From positions 55,187 to 119,186 of the forward strand of contig JAIVFJ010000196.1 in NCBI GenBank assembly GCA_025765615.1: a stretch of DNA of 64,000 nt, given 5' to 3'. The translations under genes were made by a program, and so were the position numbers. The notes beneath the pieces were generated by a model that was given only the letters and a program-made list of their open reading frames with translations, was not told the origin of the DNA and did not search any database. Origin of the DNA: Zopfochytrium polystomum. Lineage: Eukaryota > Chytridiomycota > Chytridiomycetes > Chytridiales > Chytridiaceae. How positions within the stretch are numbered: position 1 is the stretch's first letter; each line of letters begins with the position of its first letter. This document shows, piece after piece, positions 42,805-55,790 of the stretch.

Positions 42805-44489
42805 TGACGCCACAGGTTGGCCCTCACACCCACAAACCCAATCCTTTTCACGCCCAGGTTGCCGTGATTGTCGGTATTCTCATCGCCCCTCTCGTTGGGA
42901 AGCTCTTGATCGCCCACGATGTGTATAGCGAAAGCTATGACGCTGTCACCATGGAGTTCACCAGATTGGTCGTCGTCCTCCAATGTATGGCCTGCGGCAT
43001 CGATCTGCCAGGGTATGTCCATCACCATTTGCCACCTGGGCTCAACACTTTGACAGAAACCACCTCTCGCGCGAAAAAACGTCGGTACTAGTCCTGATTG
43101 GTCCTGTGATGATAGTTATGTGGCTGGTCGCAGCAGTGGGGATTTATGTGATCACGGGGATTCCATTTGTATGTAACATCGATATCGCCACCCCCGAAAT
43201 TCTAATGCGCGCTTCTGCATCTGAAAGTTGGAGGCTCTCATGATCTCCGCTTGTTTAACACCAACAGATCCGGTTCTCGCGAACAGCATCGTGAAAGGTC
43301 GATTCGCGGAGGCGCATATTCCGCTGAACGTTCGCTTGCTTCTTGCGGCAGAAACCCGCCAATGCCAAACAACACACTGGCTCTAACAAATTGTCGACAG
43401 CGGGGCTAATGACGGCCTTGGCACTCCCATCCTTCTCTTTGCCATTTACTTGCTGCGAAAGGTAAGCTTCCTGTTCCCATCATCGGGTTGCCTTATTTTT
43501 GACCAGTCGAAAACAGGCCAATACAGGAATGGCAATCGGCCAGTGGTTTTACCGTATCGTTCTTTACCAAGTTGGAGTTGCAGCTATTGTGGGCGTGGTA
43601 ACCGTGTACGTCGCGAGAAAGCGTTTAAAACGTGCGGAGAGAAACGGTCTTATAGACAAAGAAAGCCTGTTGTCGTTCTCCATCTCACTGGCGGTATGTT
43701 ATTAAGGAGGCTTGTGATGTATCGTCCTCGGTCTCAGCTTGCGTGCTCACAAAGTGCTGACCTGCGTAGCTTCTCATTGTGGGAATTTGTGCCTTGCTAG
43801 GTGTTGACGATGTACTGGCTGTGTTCATCGCCGGCAATGTTCTGACTTTGGTGAGTTCGTGGCATTTTGTTCAAATTCGTTCTTTAACACGTTTGTTCGA
43901 TTTCAGGACTCCTGGTTCAACGAAAAGATCAAGGAATCCCACTTCCAGGCTGTTTTGGATGCTCTTCTCAACCTTGCTTTCTTCATCTACGTTGGAGCCA
44001 CCATCCCTTGGTCGTCGTTCGGCTCCACACCCGAGCTTCAAGTATGGAAGCTTGTACTGCTCGCTATCTGGATCCTTGTTCTTCGCCGAGTGCCAATCGT
44101 TTCGCTGCTGCAACGGTGGATCCTGGCGCTAAAGTCACCCATGGAGGCGCTGTTCGCAGGCGTAAGTCTCTCTAATATCCAAAATGTTGTTATAATAATC
44201 TTCTGCATTTCAGTGGTTCGGTCCAATTGGTGCAGATGCAATCTTTTACTCTCAGATTGCCGTTGTATTTTTTGGAGCAGACCGTCATCCCATGGTCCCA
44301 ATCTGCTCCTTCATCATTCTCAGCTCGGTGGCGATTCACGGCGGTACCGTCGCGTTCTTCAACATGTCACTGGCCCGGACGCAGACCTATCAGAACTGGG
44401 CACAAGCGCCCCTGGCTCGGACAGCATCAGGCGACGGACTGTCTTGCATGCGATTCCCCAGCAACGGAAGCTCACCTCTGAGGCGTTGA
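42805..44489 (+). CDS. Na+/H+ antiporter of the fungal Nha1/Sod2 type
   Basis: A plasma-membrane CPA1-type exchanger that exports Na+ (and K+) for H+. Exons: 42805-43012, 43057-43168, 43228-about 43354, 43401-43461, 43517-43693, 43770-43850, 43907-44161, 44214-44489. Signature helices: VLIGPVMIVMWLVAA, LTPTDPVLANSIVKGRFAEA (catalytic TDP), ESGANDGLGTPILLFAIYLL (the conserved ND pair), GATIPWSSF, RRVPIVSLLQ, WFGPIGADAIFYSQIAVVFF and CSFIILSSVAIHGGTVAFFN. The donor of the intron after LLLAAE (near 43354) is not GT as written. The C-terminal tail is short in this frame and may continue in another frame to about 44690 (NFPQEPPLWNEPQDF). Confidence 0.85.
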
Positions 44490-44971
44490 GGGACAGAGGG
44501 TCAACTTCCCGCAGGAGCCCCCACTCTGGAACGAGCCCCAGGATTTCTCATCGGATGGCTTACTTCAAGTGCCACTGCAGGCGAAGGCCGTCCCGCTTGC
44601 GGCTGGGGACCACGCGGAGAACTTCAGCGGCTGGAAATTCGGGTCATGCTGCCTCACCTGATGGAATCTTTAAACAGGCTGCCAAGGCCGACGGACGAAG
44701 GTCAGGTACCAGAGATGACCTCTTTTTGTTTGGCAACAATCATGAAAAATGACTTGACTTCCTCTTCAAGTATCTCCAATCGAGCGCACTGGGCTTCCAG
44801 CACGGACTTGCAGTGTTTGTGGCAATTGGGGGGGGGGGGTGCTGTTCCCTGGAAGTGCTGCAGTGGGAAGTGCCTGTGTTATGGGAAGTTGATATTGTAG
44901 CTGGATTAGGTTAATGTTGTCAGTTGAATATATATTCTAGGTGGTTTGATGATGAAAAAGAACTTGCACTC

Positions 44972-45125
44972 ACTACCCAAGTCAGGGGTTTTCCCCTTTC
45001 CAGTGGTAGAAAAAGATGTAGCTTGAGGAGTCTGGTCTATGAGTGTTTGCTTTGAATGAGCGTAAGTTGCAGGAGTAAGGAATTCTGGCAGCTGTTTCTG
45101 CTGCTGCTGCTTTTGCAGCTGTTGG

Positions 45126-45171
<46 letters not shown>

Positions 45172-45472
45172 CTTGTTGTTGTTGCTGAGGTTGCTGCACA
45201 TGTGACTGGGCAGAAGAGCCAAACTGTTTCTGAGAGATACCAGCACCAGTGGAGCTGCTTGTGCCAGCTCTTGGTTGCTTCTGTTGTGGAAGTTGCTGAG
45301 TGGACTGTTGGTGCTTTAAGGGGACACCAGGCGTAGTCTGGGCAAAGAAAGTGTGCTGTGGGGCTGACTGTTGGCGAAAGGCAGATGGTGGTGGCATTGT
45401 GGTGAAACGTGGGGTCTTTGGAGCACTTGAATCATCCAAGTGCTGCATGTTTGTAGTTGAGGGTGCTTCCAC
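44972..45472 (-). CDS. Polyglutamine-rich protein, first exon
   Basis: From a Met at 45472 an open frame encodes MEAPSTTNMQHLDDSSAPKT, a Ser/Pro/Gln-rich stretch, a Gln-rich tract with about 14 consecutive Gln (from about 45190 to 45090) interrupted by His, Leu and Lys, and then TPATYAHSKQTLIDQTPQ. A donor-like GTGAGT lies at about 44972, after PDLGS. No second exon is evident to the left. It could be a transcription-related disordered protein; no domain is recognised. Confidence 0.45.
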
Positions 45473-45479
45473 AGTGGTG

Positions 45480-45654
<175 letters not shown>

Positions 45655-45784
45655 ATGGGCTGTGGTTTTTTGTTCTGGGGGGGGGTTGGATGCTGGGTAT
45701 TTATATTTTACTTAATTGAGCAGCTGTTTATTTGATTTTAATTCTAATGTCTTGGCCTTTAAAAGATTGCTTATCATTCAAAAT

Positions 45785-45955
45785 TTTCCTCTTTCCTTTT
45801 TGGGCATGTATTGTTTGCCCAGGCAGTCAAACTTTCCTTTCTTGGGCTGTTTGCTGTTTGCCCAGGTGGTCAATCTTTCCTTTTTGGACTGTTTGTTATT
45901 TTTATTGCCCAGGCTCTTTCCTTTTTGGGCTTCCTGATATGGCCCAGGCAGTTCC
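45785..45955 (+). repeat. Four imperfect tandem copies of a unit of about 42 bases
   Basis: Each copy has CTTTCCTTTTTGGGC-like sequence followed by TTGCCCAGGCAG-like sequence. The rest of 45960-47120 shows only short frames and no gene I can support. Confidence 0.65.
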
Positions 45956-45999
45956 TTCTTGCCAAGGCAGGGACCACATTACAGAATAGTGGAGCAGAC

Positions 46000-47720
46000 A
46001 CCAGGTGGTGTGAATCATGTTCCATCTCCTGTGCCAAGCAGCAATTGTAGAAGAGCCTGGAGAGAGCATGCTCCAAGTCAGTGATGAGTTTTGTTTGTGG
46101 TGTAAACAATCATTGTGCATCAATTATTCAGAGCAGAGTTTTCTTCTATCGTGGTTCTGGAGAAGGACCATCCACAATCAACCACAATTTTTGAATGATC
46201 TTGTCATCCATATCTGTGAAATTACAGACACGAAGTACCACGTTGAGGGAACTTGACAAATTGTACAAAAATTACATCTATGAAGTAGAAAACTTAAAAA
46301 AAAAAATTATCAGAGTGGCTGAGTCAATTCCTTCTAGTGTGGGGAGCACCTGTTGGAACCCTCTTGGCCCGCTGTGGCAAAATCACTTTACAGTGGAAGT
46401 AACCTGCGGAGGAACATCAGGATGGCAGACAGAGCCATCTTGGGATGACTTCAGCAGACAGGGTTGAAGATGTTGTTGGACCCAGCCGGTGCTGCTCGGT
46501 GTGCACCGCGCGGCCTGGGCTTCATGGGAAGAGTCCAACTGTGAACTAGAAAGTATGCACGATTCGTTGTTACAATAGGGAAGCTAATGCGCCTCCGCGC
46601 ACTTACTCAAAGGACACGCGCTATGAGATTCCTAATCTCATGGGCCATTGAGCTGCTGGAGTCTCTTTGAAAGCTCTTCCTTGGCTAGTTCATTGGGTTT
46701 ACCTACACATATAGTGGACCCCCATCAATCACAAACAACCACTCTATTCCTATTTTTGAATACCTATTCTTACTTTCAAAGTAACTCACTGCTGATGGCC
46801 CACATCAAAAAGAGCATTCCATGTTCCTTGTGCTGAATGGGCCTAAGCACAAGGGCTTTATTTCCTCTTGTTTTTACTCATTTCCAAGTATTTCCTTCTT
46901 TCCCAGCCTTCAAGCAACTGTCCCTGCACTGACGTGGCCTTCCAGCCCTCAAATTCAGCCCATCTCAAATTTGAGGCAGGAGAGACACTGGGTGGCTGAA
47001 ACAAGTGATCAATTCTTACAAAATTGTTCTTTTCTTTCATTTTCTCCTTTTTACTACCGTTTCGCCCCCTTAACCCCCTTTCTCAAAATCAAGTCCAGCA
47101 GACAGGGCGGGAGACTGAAAGTTGCAGGTTCCTGAAGGGGCAGCTTCCGCCAGGGCCAACATCTACCAACGCTCATCCCCCTCCATCCAGGCTACAGCGC
47201 GTGAGGGCAGAAGATCGGGGACCGCACGCTTTATCACCAGGATGACCAGAAGGACGAACTCGGAACACCCAACGGCCACGGGGTCAAGCAAGCACGCGAC
47301 GCCTACAGTAGCGAGCGGGACAAGCATGTCCAGAACTACCAACTAAGGGCCGATGGCCACGGAACATCGTCGGCTTGTGACGTCGACGGCGGCGACGGCG
47401 GCGACGGCGGCGAACCAGAACTACCAACTTGAACACCTGCTGGCCACAGCGAACTGCAACTACCAACCTGGGGTCAATGGCAACGGCCCGCGCAGTCGTA
47501 CCTCCCAGCGCAGAGACCTTTTGTGAATCTTCGGCAACGAGAAGTACGGGTAATATCTGTTTATTGAGAGTGGGGTAGATACTAAGGAGCAACGAAGGCG
47601 GAAGGGAGGTATTTATACAGGGAAGGAGCGAGGAAAAGGGAGAGAGCGGCAATCTGTTCGCCACTGCTTCAGTACGAGGTGCGTGGGAAACAGCAGGGTA
47701 AAATGAGCGAGGCCCAAATT
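46000..47720. other. Region without a supported gene
   Basis: Short frames only. A GGCGAC trinucleotide-type run lies at about 47376-47410, and AACTACCAACT-like phrases repeat at 47332-47346, 47409-47427 and 47458-47468. Confidence 0.6.
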
Positions 47721-48077
47721 GCACTCAGAGCGTTGTAGGAAGCTTGTGGGACGATTTTGAGGGAGCGGCACACCATCGCAGGAACACAACGCGAAGCTTT
47801 TGGGCGCTTTTGTCGTTTGCTTGAGTTGACAAGCGCCGCCGGCACCACCGCCCGCGACCCTGCGGGTCCTCTGACGCAGAACCGGCCATCGCCCGCGTCC
47901 GCCCCGCCGTAAGACGCTCCGCGCACCGCCTGCAGGCCCCGTGACAGGCAGGCAGACCGGTGGCTATGCCCGTATCCGTGGCCGTGCCCGTGAGTGGCGT
48001 CTCCAAGCCGCGTTGCAACTCGCTGCTGCCGCCGCCGCAGGCAAAGCAGAGAGGAAGAGGGAGAGGAAGAGTGGCGG

Positions 48078-48104
48078 GAGAGAGAGAGAGAGAGAGAGAG
48101 AGAC

Positions 48105-48170
<66 letters not shown>
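48078..48170 (+). repeat. (GA)n microsatellite
   Basis: About 90 bases of GA with two short interruptions. Confidence 0.95.
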
Positions 48171-48174
<4 letters not shown>

Positions 48175-48609
48175 CGCGAATGTGTGGCGGAAGTCGAACT
48201 GGGCGGGGGCCGGCCGGCAAGGAAACAAGGCAAACTCCAGACAGACAGACAAGTGCCAATTAGAAAAAAATGCAGGAAGACACAGACAGTTTCTGGGCAG
48301 ACGGGGGGCGGACAGACAGACAAACAACGTTTCCTCTCTCTCGCCCGCCTCTCGCCCGCTCGCAGCCGCTGCCAAAAAAGCAACCGCAGCCGAGAGAGGT
48401 CCAGACACGCCACATCATCGCCCTTGTGTTCAGTAGTTGACTCGGGTTTTGTCTCGACTCTTCTTCAACTGTTGATTGTTGGATTGTTTGATGTCGTTCA
48501 TTGGTTTATGATTTATCACTAAATAAATACAGGATTTCATTATCGCCAGTCCAATTAGATTCTCCTAAAGCCAGTCCCCCGTACCCTACACCACACTGCT
48601 TTTTGCGCG

Positions 48610-48682
48610 ATGTGTGTGTGTGTGTGTGAGTGTGTGTTTTTGTGTGTGTGTGTGTGTATGTGTTTTTGTGGCGTGTGTGTGT
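48610..48682 (+). repeat. (GT)n microsatellite, interrupted
   Basis: GT runs broken by TTTT and GGC. Confidence 0.9.
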
Positions 48683-48937
48683 GATATGCATCATCAGCGC
48701 ATCGTCGAAAACTCGATGGACTAAGAGACAAAAACAATCGGGAGAATTACTGCGGAAAAAGATTCCGTAAACGATTATTAGCACACGATTATGTTTTCTC
48801 TTTCAAGCAACTACTTGCCGGCCGCACAAACCAATAGACAGAAAAAGCACAGGGGAAAATTCCTTTTGGAAGAAGAAGACAAGCAGGAAAGGCGAACAAA
48901 AAGGAAAAGCCAAAAAAAACAAACAAAAAATGTCGTG

Positions 48938-48977
48938 TTCTCTCTCTCTCTCTCTCTCTGTCTCTCTCCACTCTTTA

Positions 48978-49050
<73 letters not shown>
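48938..49050 (+). repeat. (CT)n followed by (TGTC)n tetranucleotide repeat
   Basis: A CT run at 48938-48960 is followed by about 17 TGTC units at about 48979-49048. Confidence 0.95.
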
Positions 49051-49608
49051 GTCTGTCTACCGCTCTTTCTCCTCTCTCTCTCTCTCACTGTGTGGATGGA
49101 GCAAGGGCGGATTACACCACACAAATTTCAGCCAGGCAACCCGGTATCTGCCAGGTGGTGGGTGGTCCTTCACCGGGTCGTTTCTAGTTCTGTCTCGACC
49201 GGCTAGCTAGCTCCCTTGCCCGTTTCCAGCTCCAGCGCGGGGGCAGAGCGGTGAACGAACGAACGGGCTTTGAGCGAGATGCGAATGATGGGGGGTGCCA
49301 ACGCGGACTCGTTTAACCCTAACCCCCCATTGCACCCACCTACCCGATTCGTTTCCGCCCATCTATCAATCAACATTCCAGCTCTGCAGTCGTGACGGAC
49401 GACGGACGGTTTCGCCCAGCCCTCGATGCGACAAGTCGCTGTGGGGCCATCATCACATCACGGCTTGCCCGCGTCGATGGCCATCTGAATCCCCCGTGTG
49501 CTTCAATCCCTCAAGCCCGCTTGTCCTTCCACCACTGCAGCAGCACATCGACATTGTCCCAAATTGCTCGCCAAGCCGATCGCGTCCTCTGTGTACTCAC
49601 ATCACTCA

Positions 49609-50060
49609 CTAATGCTCAAACCCGCTCCTCTCCCTCGACCACCGCAACACGTCCGCGCCCACGATCTCGTTCGACGAGTACTCTCGTTCTGCAACCCGTG
49701 CTGGCCCGCTGCTCTCCCCCCACCACTTTAGCACGCGCAACACCCCGGCCGCGCTCGCGCCGTCGATCGCAATCTTGCGGAACCGCTTCTCGAGGCCGCC
49801 GCTGCCGCCGCCGCCACCACTCCAGCACCTTGATGTAGCCCAGCTCCACATCGAGCTCGACCGCGCGCTGCTGGAAGAAGATGCTCTCGTCTACGCCCTC
49901 CGCTGCCGCGACGCGCCGCCACCACGGGGAGTCGAGGCGCCCTGCCGCCGCGCGCGGTCGACGTCCTTCCACCATTGCGCCACGGCGAGGTCGCCCTTAG
50001 CGCTCGTCGGCGTCGAGCAAGCGAAGTGCGCCTGCGGCTGGGCGCCGACGGCGCCAATTG
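49609..50060 (-). pseudogene. Ankyrin-like WW-repeat protein, frameshifted
   Basis: Three diverged units with the core V-L-x-W-W are visible on the minus strand: KGDLAVAQWWKDVDRA (about 50010), VELGYIKVLEWWRRR (about 49830) and GASAAGVLRVLKWWGESSG (about 49740), then SNEIVGADVLRWSRE. This pattern occurs in ankyrin-related helical repeats that are abundant in chytrid genomes. The units sit in different frames, with breaks near the CGGCGG run at about 49810 and near 49950. The role in the cell is unknown. Confidence 0.5.
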
Positions 50061-51162
50061 TGGAGTCGTTCTTGGTAACACGCGACCGTGTTCTTCCAAT
50101 ACAATGGGGAAAGTAGGGTGACAACGGAGTGTTCGCAGTTGAGGCTGCGGCTAGTTGGGTAGGGGTGTGGGAGAGGTTCGCTGGCATTGTGCGTTCGAAG
50201 GGCTCAAGTACAACAATGGAAAGCTGGACGAGAAGCATATGTCAAAAACAAAAACTGGACGGCTGCGTCCGAGGGGTCAGATGTTTGAAGCAGTGAGCCC
50301 CAGTAGACTTGGTTTTTTGAAGGTGCGTTCACGGATAACCTCAGCGGTGTGGGACGAGCTGTTCAGCTTTTTTTTTTAAGAGGCGGTCTTCTTGAAGCCC
50401 AGGTGCGGGGGGAAAAAAAAGAACGGAAAAAAGAAGGAACAAGTGACCCAAAAAAAAAAAAAACAAAAAAACAAACAAACTAGACTGCCTTCACATTTTT
50501 CACTGCATAGGATTTTGTGCAAAATCCAAAATCGCACCAATTATTGTCTTTGCCAAAAAAAGTGGCCACTGCGTCGAAATCCCATTCAACGCTGCGTCGA
50601 AAGAAAAAAAATTTTACCTTTCGAAGCAGGTCAACAGCCTGTCCCCAAGCGTTTTCTCATTTTGCTTATTTTTCAAATCGAAGCATTCCTCTTTTTGTTA
50701 GTCCGCTTTTTTTTTTACTGCCCTTTTTTTTTCTTCCTCTTCTTTTTTTGTTAGACATTATTGCAGGTCAGATGCTCCAACAGAAAAGGCAGATTTTCTT
50801 TTTTTGTCAATGAAATGTTTCTATATTTATTTCTACTTTTCCTGGTTTGCTTATAAGTTTTCTATCGAATTTTCAATAAATATTTCAATAATTTTATTGT
50901 TTTGGCAATGGCAGGTCGGATCGTCCATCTTCCATGAGTAAGCACCAATTAACATATAAAACCTTTCTTTTTGCGATTTTGACTGTTGTCTGTGGAACTT
51001 TTTTCTTTGTTTTTCAAACTTTTGACTGCGTAACAGTCTGTCCCGAGGCTCTTGCTTCGGATACAAGACTTCGACGCAAAAAGGACATTTCTGGTGCAAA
51101 CAACAATAATCAATTCCTTCCCAAAACGGCGCAACAAACAACAAACACACGCGCGCAGAACG

Positions 51163-51169
<7 letters not shown>

Positions 51170-51205
<36 letters not shown>

Positions 51206-51340
51206 ACACTCCACACACTCCACACACTCCACACACACACACACACACAAACACACACTCCACACACTCCACACGCACACACACACACAAACACACACAC
51301 TCCACACACACGCACACGCACACACACACACACTCACAAA
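51170..51340 (+). repeat. (CA)n array with CACTC interruptions
   Basis: CA runs are separated by regularly repeated CACTCCACACACTCC-like phrases. The flanking 50200-51150 is A/T-rich with homopolymers and no gene. Confidence 0.95.
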
Positions 51341-51654
51341 CAAATGCTTATACCCTACAACCGGATAACCCACCCAGCCTTTGCTCTGCTCTTGTTTCCG
51401 GCGCCCCCCTGAAAACTCCAACCTCACTGTCCAAGTCCGTCCCAAATAATTTTGTCAACTTGCTCAGCAGTGCTCAACACCGGCTGTGGCCGTGAAAGTC
51501 CTCGAGGTTGTTGTGATGGTGGTGGCGTGGGAGGCTACTTAACAGTACGAGCGCCCCCCGCGGGAGGGCGTCGACCTGCCGCCGGTTTGCTGCTCTGAGA
51601 ATCGGGACAACTCATTGTTGCGCTCATCAATCCATTTTCCCTGGCTCTTGAAAT

Positions 51655-51664
51655 GGAGTGTGTG

Positions 51665-51717
<53 letters not shown>

Positions 51718-51729
51718 TGTGTGGAGTGT

Positions 51730-51760
<31 letters not shown>

Positions 51761-51840
51761 CGTGTGTGGGTGTGAGTGCGTTCGTTCTGTGCATGTGTGC
51801 GTGTGCGAGTTTGTGTGTGTGTGCAACGTGTGTGTGTGTT
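51655..51840 (+). repeat. (GT)n array
   Basis: Long GT runs with GGGTGT and TTTGTG interruptions; a T-rich run follows at 51888-51920. Confidence 0.95.
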
Positions 51841-52029
51841 TGTAAAACCAATCTCTGGGGTCCACTGAGACGGTGCATTCTTTCCGTATTTTTTTTTTTT
51901 TTTTTTTTTGGTTTTTTTTTTGTTTACTCGCTGGTCAATTGTCGGGGAAGGTGCGGAAAACTTGGTAAACTTGATCCACTGACAAGAATAAGAGTTTGCG
52001 GGAAGGAATCCCGCACTCCAAAACGATAA

Positions 52030-52368
52030 AGAGAGATAGACAGACAGACAGACACACAACAGTTTGGCAGCGAGCGAGAGAGAGACAGACAGTGTGTGTC
52101 TCTTTCTCAGTCTCTCCTCTGTCTCCCTCTGCCTGTCTCTCTGTCTCTCTCTCTTCCTCTAACTCTCTCTCTCCCTCTCTCTCTGTCCCTCACACACACT
52201 CACACACACAGTCTCTCTCTCTCGCTCTCTCACACTCTCTCTCACCCTGTCTATCTCTTTCTCTCTCTCTGTCCCTCTGTCGAGGGAGAGACAGAAAGAG
52301 AGAGAGACAGAGAGAGAGAGAGAAAGACAGACAGAGAGAAAGACAGACAGAGAGAAAGACAGACAGAC

Positions 52369-52407
<39 letters not shown>

Positions 52408-52514
52408 GAGAGAGATCGAGAGAGAGAAACAGAGAGAAAGACAGGCAGACAGAGAGAAAGAGAGACAGACAGAGAGAGACAGACGTTGAGAGCGAGAGAG
52501 ACAGAGAGAAAGAC

Positions 52515-52577
<63 letters not shown>

Positions 52578-52609
52578 ACGACAGACAGACAGAGAGAGAG
52601 AAAGAGAGC

Positions 52610-52692
<83 letters not shown>

Positions 52693-52700
52693 AAGGAAGA
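52030..52700 (+). repeat. Compound (CT)n, (GACA)n and (GA)n satellite, about 670 bases
   Basis: It is pyrimidine-rich on the plus strand to 52275 and then purine-rich (GACAGAGA, GACAGACAGAGA and long GA runs) to 52690. The two halves are reverse complements in composition, so the strand could fold back near 52275. Confidence 0.95.
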
Positions 52701-52739
52701 GAGAGAAAGAGAGACAAGCAGACAGACTTGGGCCATCTG

Positions 52740-54104
52740 CAGCACTACGACAAGGATCACAAGCCTGTTTGTTGTGATCTAATTCACCAAGTACTTGGGG
52801 ATGCCCGTCAACTTGTAAGCAATCCTTGCCAAAGAACATAAAAAAAAAAAAAAAAAGAAAGAGGAGAAAAAATGATTAAAGACAAAGCCTTCAATGGATA
52901 TTGGTTGTCCCACACACAGGTAATCTATCCCTGGATTGAAAGGAGAGTGGCATGCCACAATGAACATTGTGTGGCAGGCCAAGCAGAGAGTGACCAACAA
53001 AGCTTGGAGTGTTAGCCCCAAGCCACTGACACACTGACAGACAAAGGGGGACAGAAAGAGAGAGAAATCGCAGTCTTTCAGCACAGCCACACTGGCAAAG
53101 CTGGGACCCTCCAACAAACTGAGTGCTGCCCTTGCAGCCTTTGGCCGCTCATGCAGCAACCCATTTGACTGCAACAGGAAGACTGACAGCCTGTTGAATG
53201 CAACAGTCAGCTGGGCACTGGCTCCAAAGTGCTCACAGAACCCAGAGGGAGAAACACAAACAGCCCGTTGACTTCAGTTCAAACAAAGAGGCAGTCATTG
53301 ATTGATAGATAGACAACAGCCCGTTGACTGAAAAGAGACAGAGAGATAGATATCGAGACACACAGCCCTTTGACTGCCACTCCCAGATATAGGGAGATAG
53401 ACAGACAACCCGTTGACTGCCACTCTTATAGACAGACAGCCCGTTGACTTCATTCCATTTTTAGTTTTTAGAGCATGATTGAAATGCAAAAGAGAGAGAG
53501 CGAGAGAGAGGTCGGGAGGGAGGGAGGGAGGAGAGAGAAGCTGGATAGTTTTTTTCAGTCAGGGGGCTCCCCACCCCCCTCCACCCCCACTCAATTGATC
53601 AAGAGAGATAGAGAGAGAGAAAGAGACTCCTCACTTGCCTATCCTGACACCTTCCTGTGGTTGCGTCGAGTTGCTTGCAGCTGCCTTGTCTGATGGGTTG
53701 GTCTGCCTCCAATGAGATGGTCAGAGTCGCCCCACCCCCAAGCGAGAAAGTAACCAAGAACTGCAGGGAGGGACAGAGACAGAGGCAGCGAAACAGATAG
53801 AGAGATAAGGAAGAGACAGAGAGACAGAGGAAAATATGTTTTTAAGTCAGGGGGCTCCCGCCCCCTGAGCCCCCCGGTGGGGGGGTGCTGCCGCCCCCGC
53901 TCAACCCCCCGCTCGAAAGAGAGGAGAGAGAGAGAGAGAGAGTGTGTGTGTGTGTGTGTGGCAGGGAGAGAGAGTGTGTTGAGAGAAAGCAGGACAGGGA
54001 GAGAGAGGCAGAGAGAGAGAGAGAGCGACAGAGCAAAGAGATGGAGAGACAGACAAAGAGACAGACAGCCTGTTGACTGTCAGTCCCAGAGAGTGAGGGA
54101 GAGG

Positions 54105-54163
<59 letters not shown>

Positions 54164-55275
54164 GGAGAGGGAGAGGGAGAGAGAAACAGGGAGAGAGACA
54201 GGGAGAGAGACAGAGTGAGAGACAGAGACAGAGAGACAGGGAGAGAAACAGAGAAAGAGAGACAGAGAGAGAAAGCGATGCGATAGAGAGACAGACAGAG
54301 ACAGACAGCCATTGACTGCCAGTCCTACAGACAGGGAGGTTGACAGACAATCTGATAGACAGACATATCTGATGGACAGACAACGCATTGAGCTCCTTCC
54401 TTTTCCGATTTTGCCACCGAGTTTTGATTGGGCACCAAAGACAAAAAATTAACCCCCCCGCCCTGCTCCACTAATTGCAATTAGAAAATCAGTTTAGCCG
54501 CAAATCCTTGTTTTCTTTAGTAGATTGATGATGACTAGGGGATGCCCTTTGACTTATAAGCAATCCTTCCCAAAAAAAAAAGTAGAAAAAAAGAAGATAC
54601 TGAAGAGTGTGGCAGTCCACAATGAATGCAGTGGCACGCCATGTAGAGGGATAGGGGAAAAATGTTTTCGAGTCAGGGGCAGGAACCCCCTGAGCCCTTG
54701 TGGGGGGACTGATGCCCCTCAACCCCCCCACTCAAAAGAGATAGGGTGCGGCTGATTTGATAACTTGTCCACCAACAGCCCAAAAGCCAGAGTAAGAGAC
54801 ATTGAGGATGACAGAGAACCAATTGACTGCCTGTTGACTGCCACTCCCAGACTCAGAGACAGGGAGGGAGGTAGACAGACAACCTGTTGACTTCCACTCA
54901 GATAGACAGACAGCTTGTTGACTTCCTTCCTTTTTGAATTTCACTGCCACTTTCAGAAAGTGACAAATCATTGAATGATGAAACAACAGCCCGGTTGACT
55001 TTGCAAAATCATAAGCAGAAATAGTATTTTAGTTGGGTGGGGAGCGGGGTTCAGCCACATCACGCTTCTCTGTATGGGGGCTCCTGCCCCCTGAGCCCCC
55101 CTGTGGAGGCTGCTTCCCGCCTTCAACCCCACCAGCTTGAAAGGGACAGAGATAGAGTGAGAGATTGCAGACAATTTTATTCCTTTTCCATCAACAGCCA
55201 ACATACAGAGTCAGAGACAGAGAGCAAGACAGACAACCTGTTGACTGGCCATTGACTGCCAGTCTCAGACTCAGT
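52740..55275 (+). repeat. Left cluster of a dispersed repeat family
   Basis: Several partial units share: (a) a GC-rich hairpin block, GGGGGCTC(n)GAGCCCCC, at about 53560-53600, 53850-53920, 54672-54745 and 55068-55140; (b) GA/GACA microsatellite; (c) repeated TTGACTGCC or TTGACTTCC phrases, about 15 of them; and (d) A/T-rich joins such as GAGTTTTGATTGGGCACC (54420). No protein frame is supported. Related units occur in reverse orientation at 61990-64000. Confidence 0.85.
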
Positions 55276-55564
55276 TCATGTAGCTGCGCCGGTGCTGAGT
55301 AGCTCTCCAATTTCGCGTGCGACTAACACAACTGCGAATGGCCCCATCGTTGTGTCCGCGGGTTTGATACATTTTTCCATGAAATTGTCCGCTACTCTCA
55401 CTTCTCCTCAAGCCTCCGGATTTTAATGAGAACGGCGGGAAGTGAGATGATGGAGGGAGGCAGAGAGAGACAGAGAGAGATAGTGACAGAGAGACAGAGA
55501 CAGCCAGCCATTGGAAGGAAGGAGGACAAGCAATTGGAGAGGAAAAAAAAAAGAATGCGAGCGC

Positions 55565-55599
<35 letters not shown>

Positions 55600-55790
55600 T
55601 GGTTTTCACCAAAAGAGAGAGAAAGAGACAGATAGATAGACAGACAACCAGAAGCAGCACCATTTTTACAAGGACATTACTTCTGTCTGTATGCTGTTTT
55701 AAACAGCTGGCCCTGAAGCGCGCGCGAGCGCAACCACTCGCACCAGCAACTGCAGCAGCAGCAGCAGCAGCAACTTGCCCTCGACCGGCA

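Noticed and set aside
49305..49330. TTTAACCCTAACCCCCC, telomere-like
   Set aside because: Only two CCCTAA-like units with no array; too short to call an interstitial telomere.
52030..52840. Long open frames of Ser-Leu or Arg-Glu repeats
   Set aside because: They are translations of CT/GA microsatellite in every frame, not genes. The same applies to those at 47.9-48.5, 54.0-54.4 and 62.1-62.9 kb.
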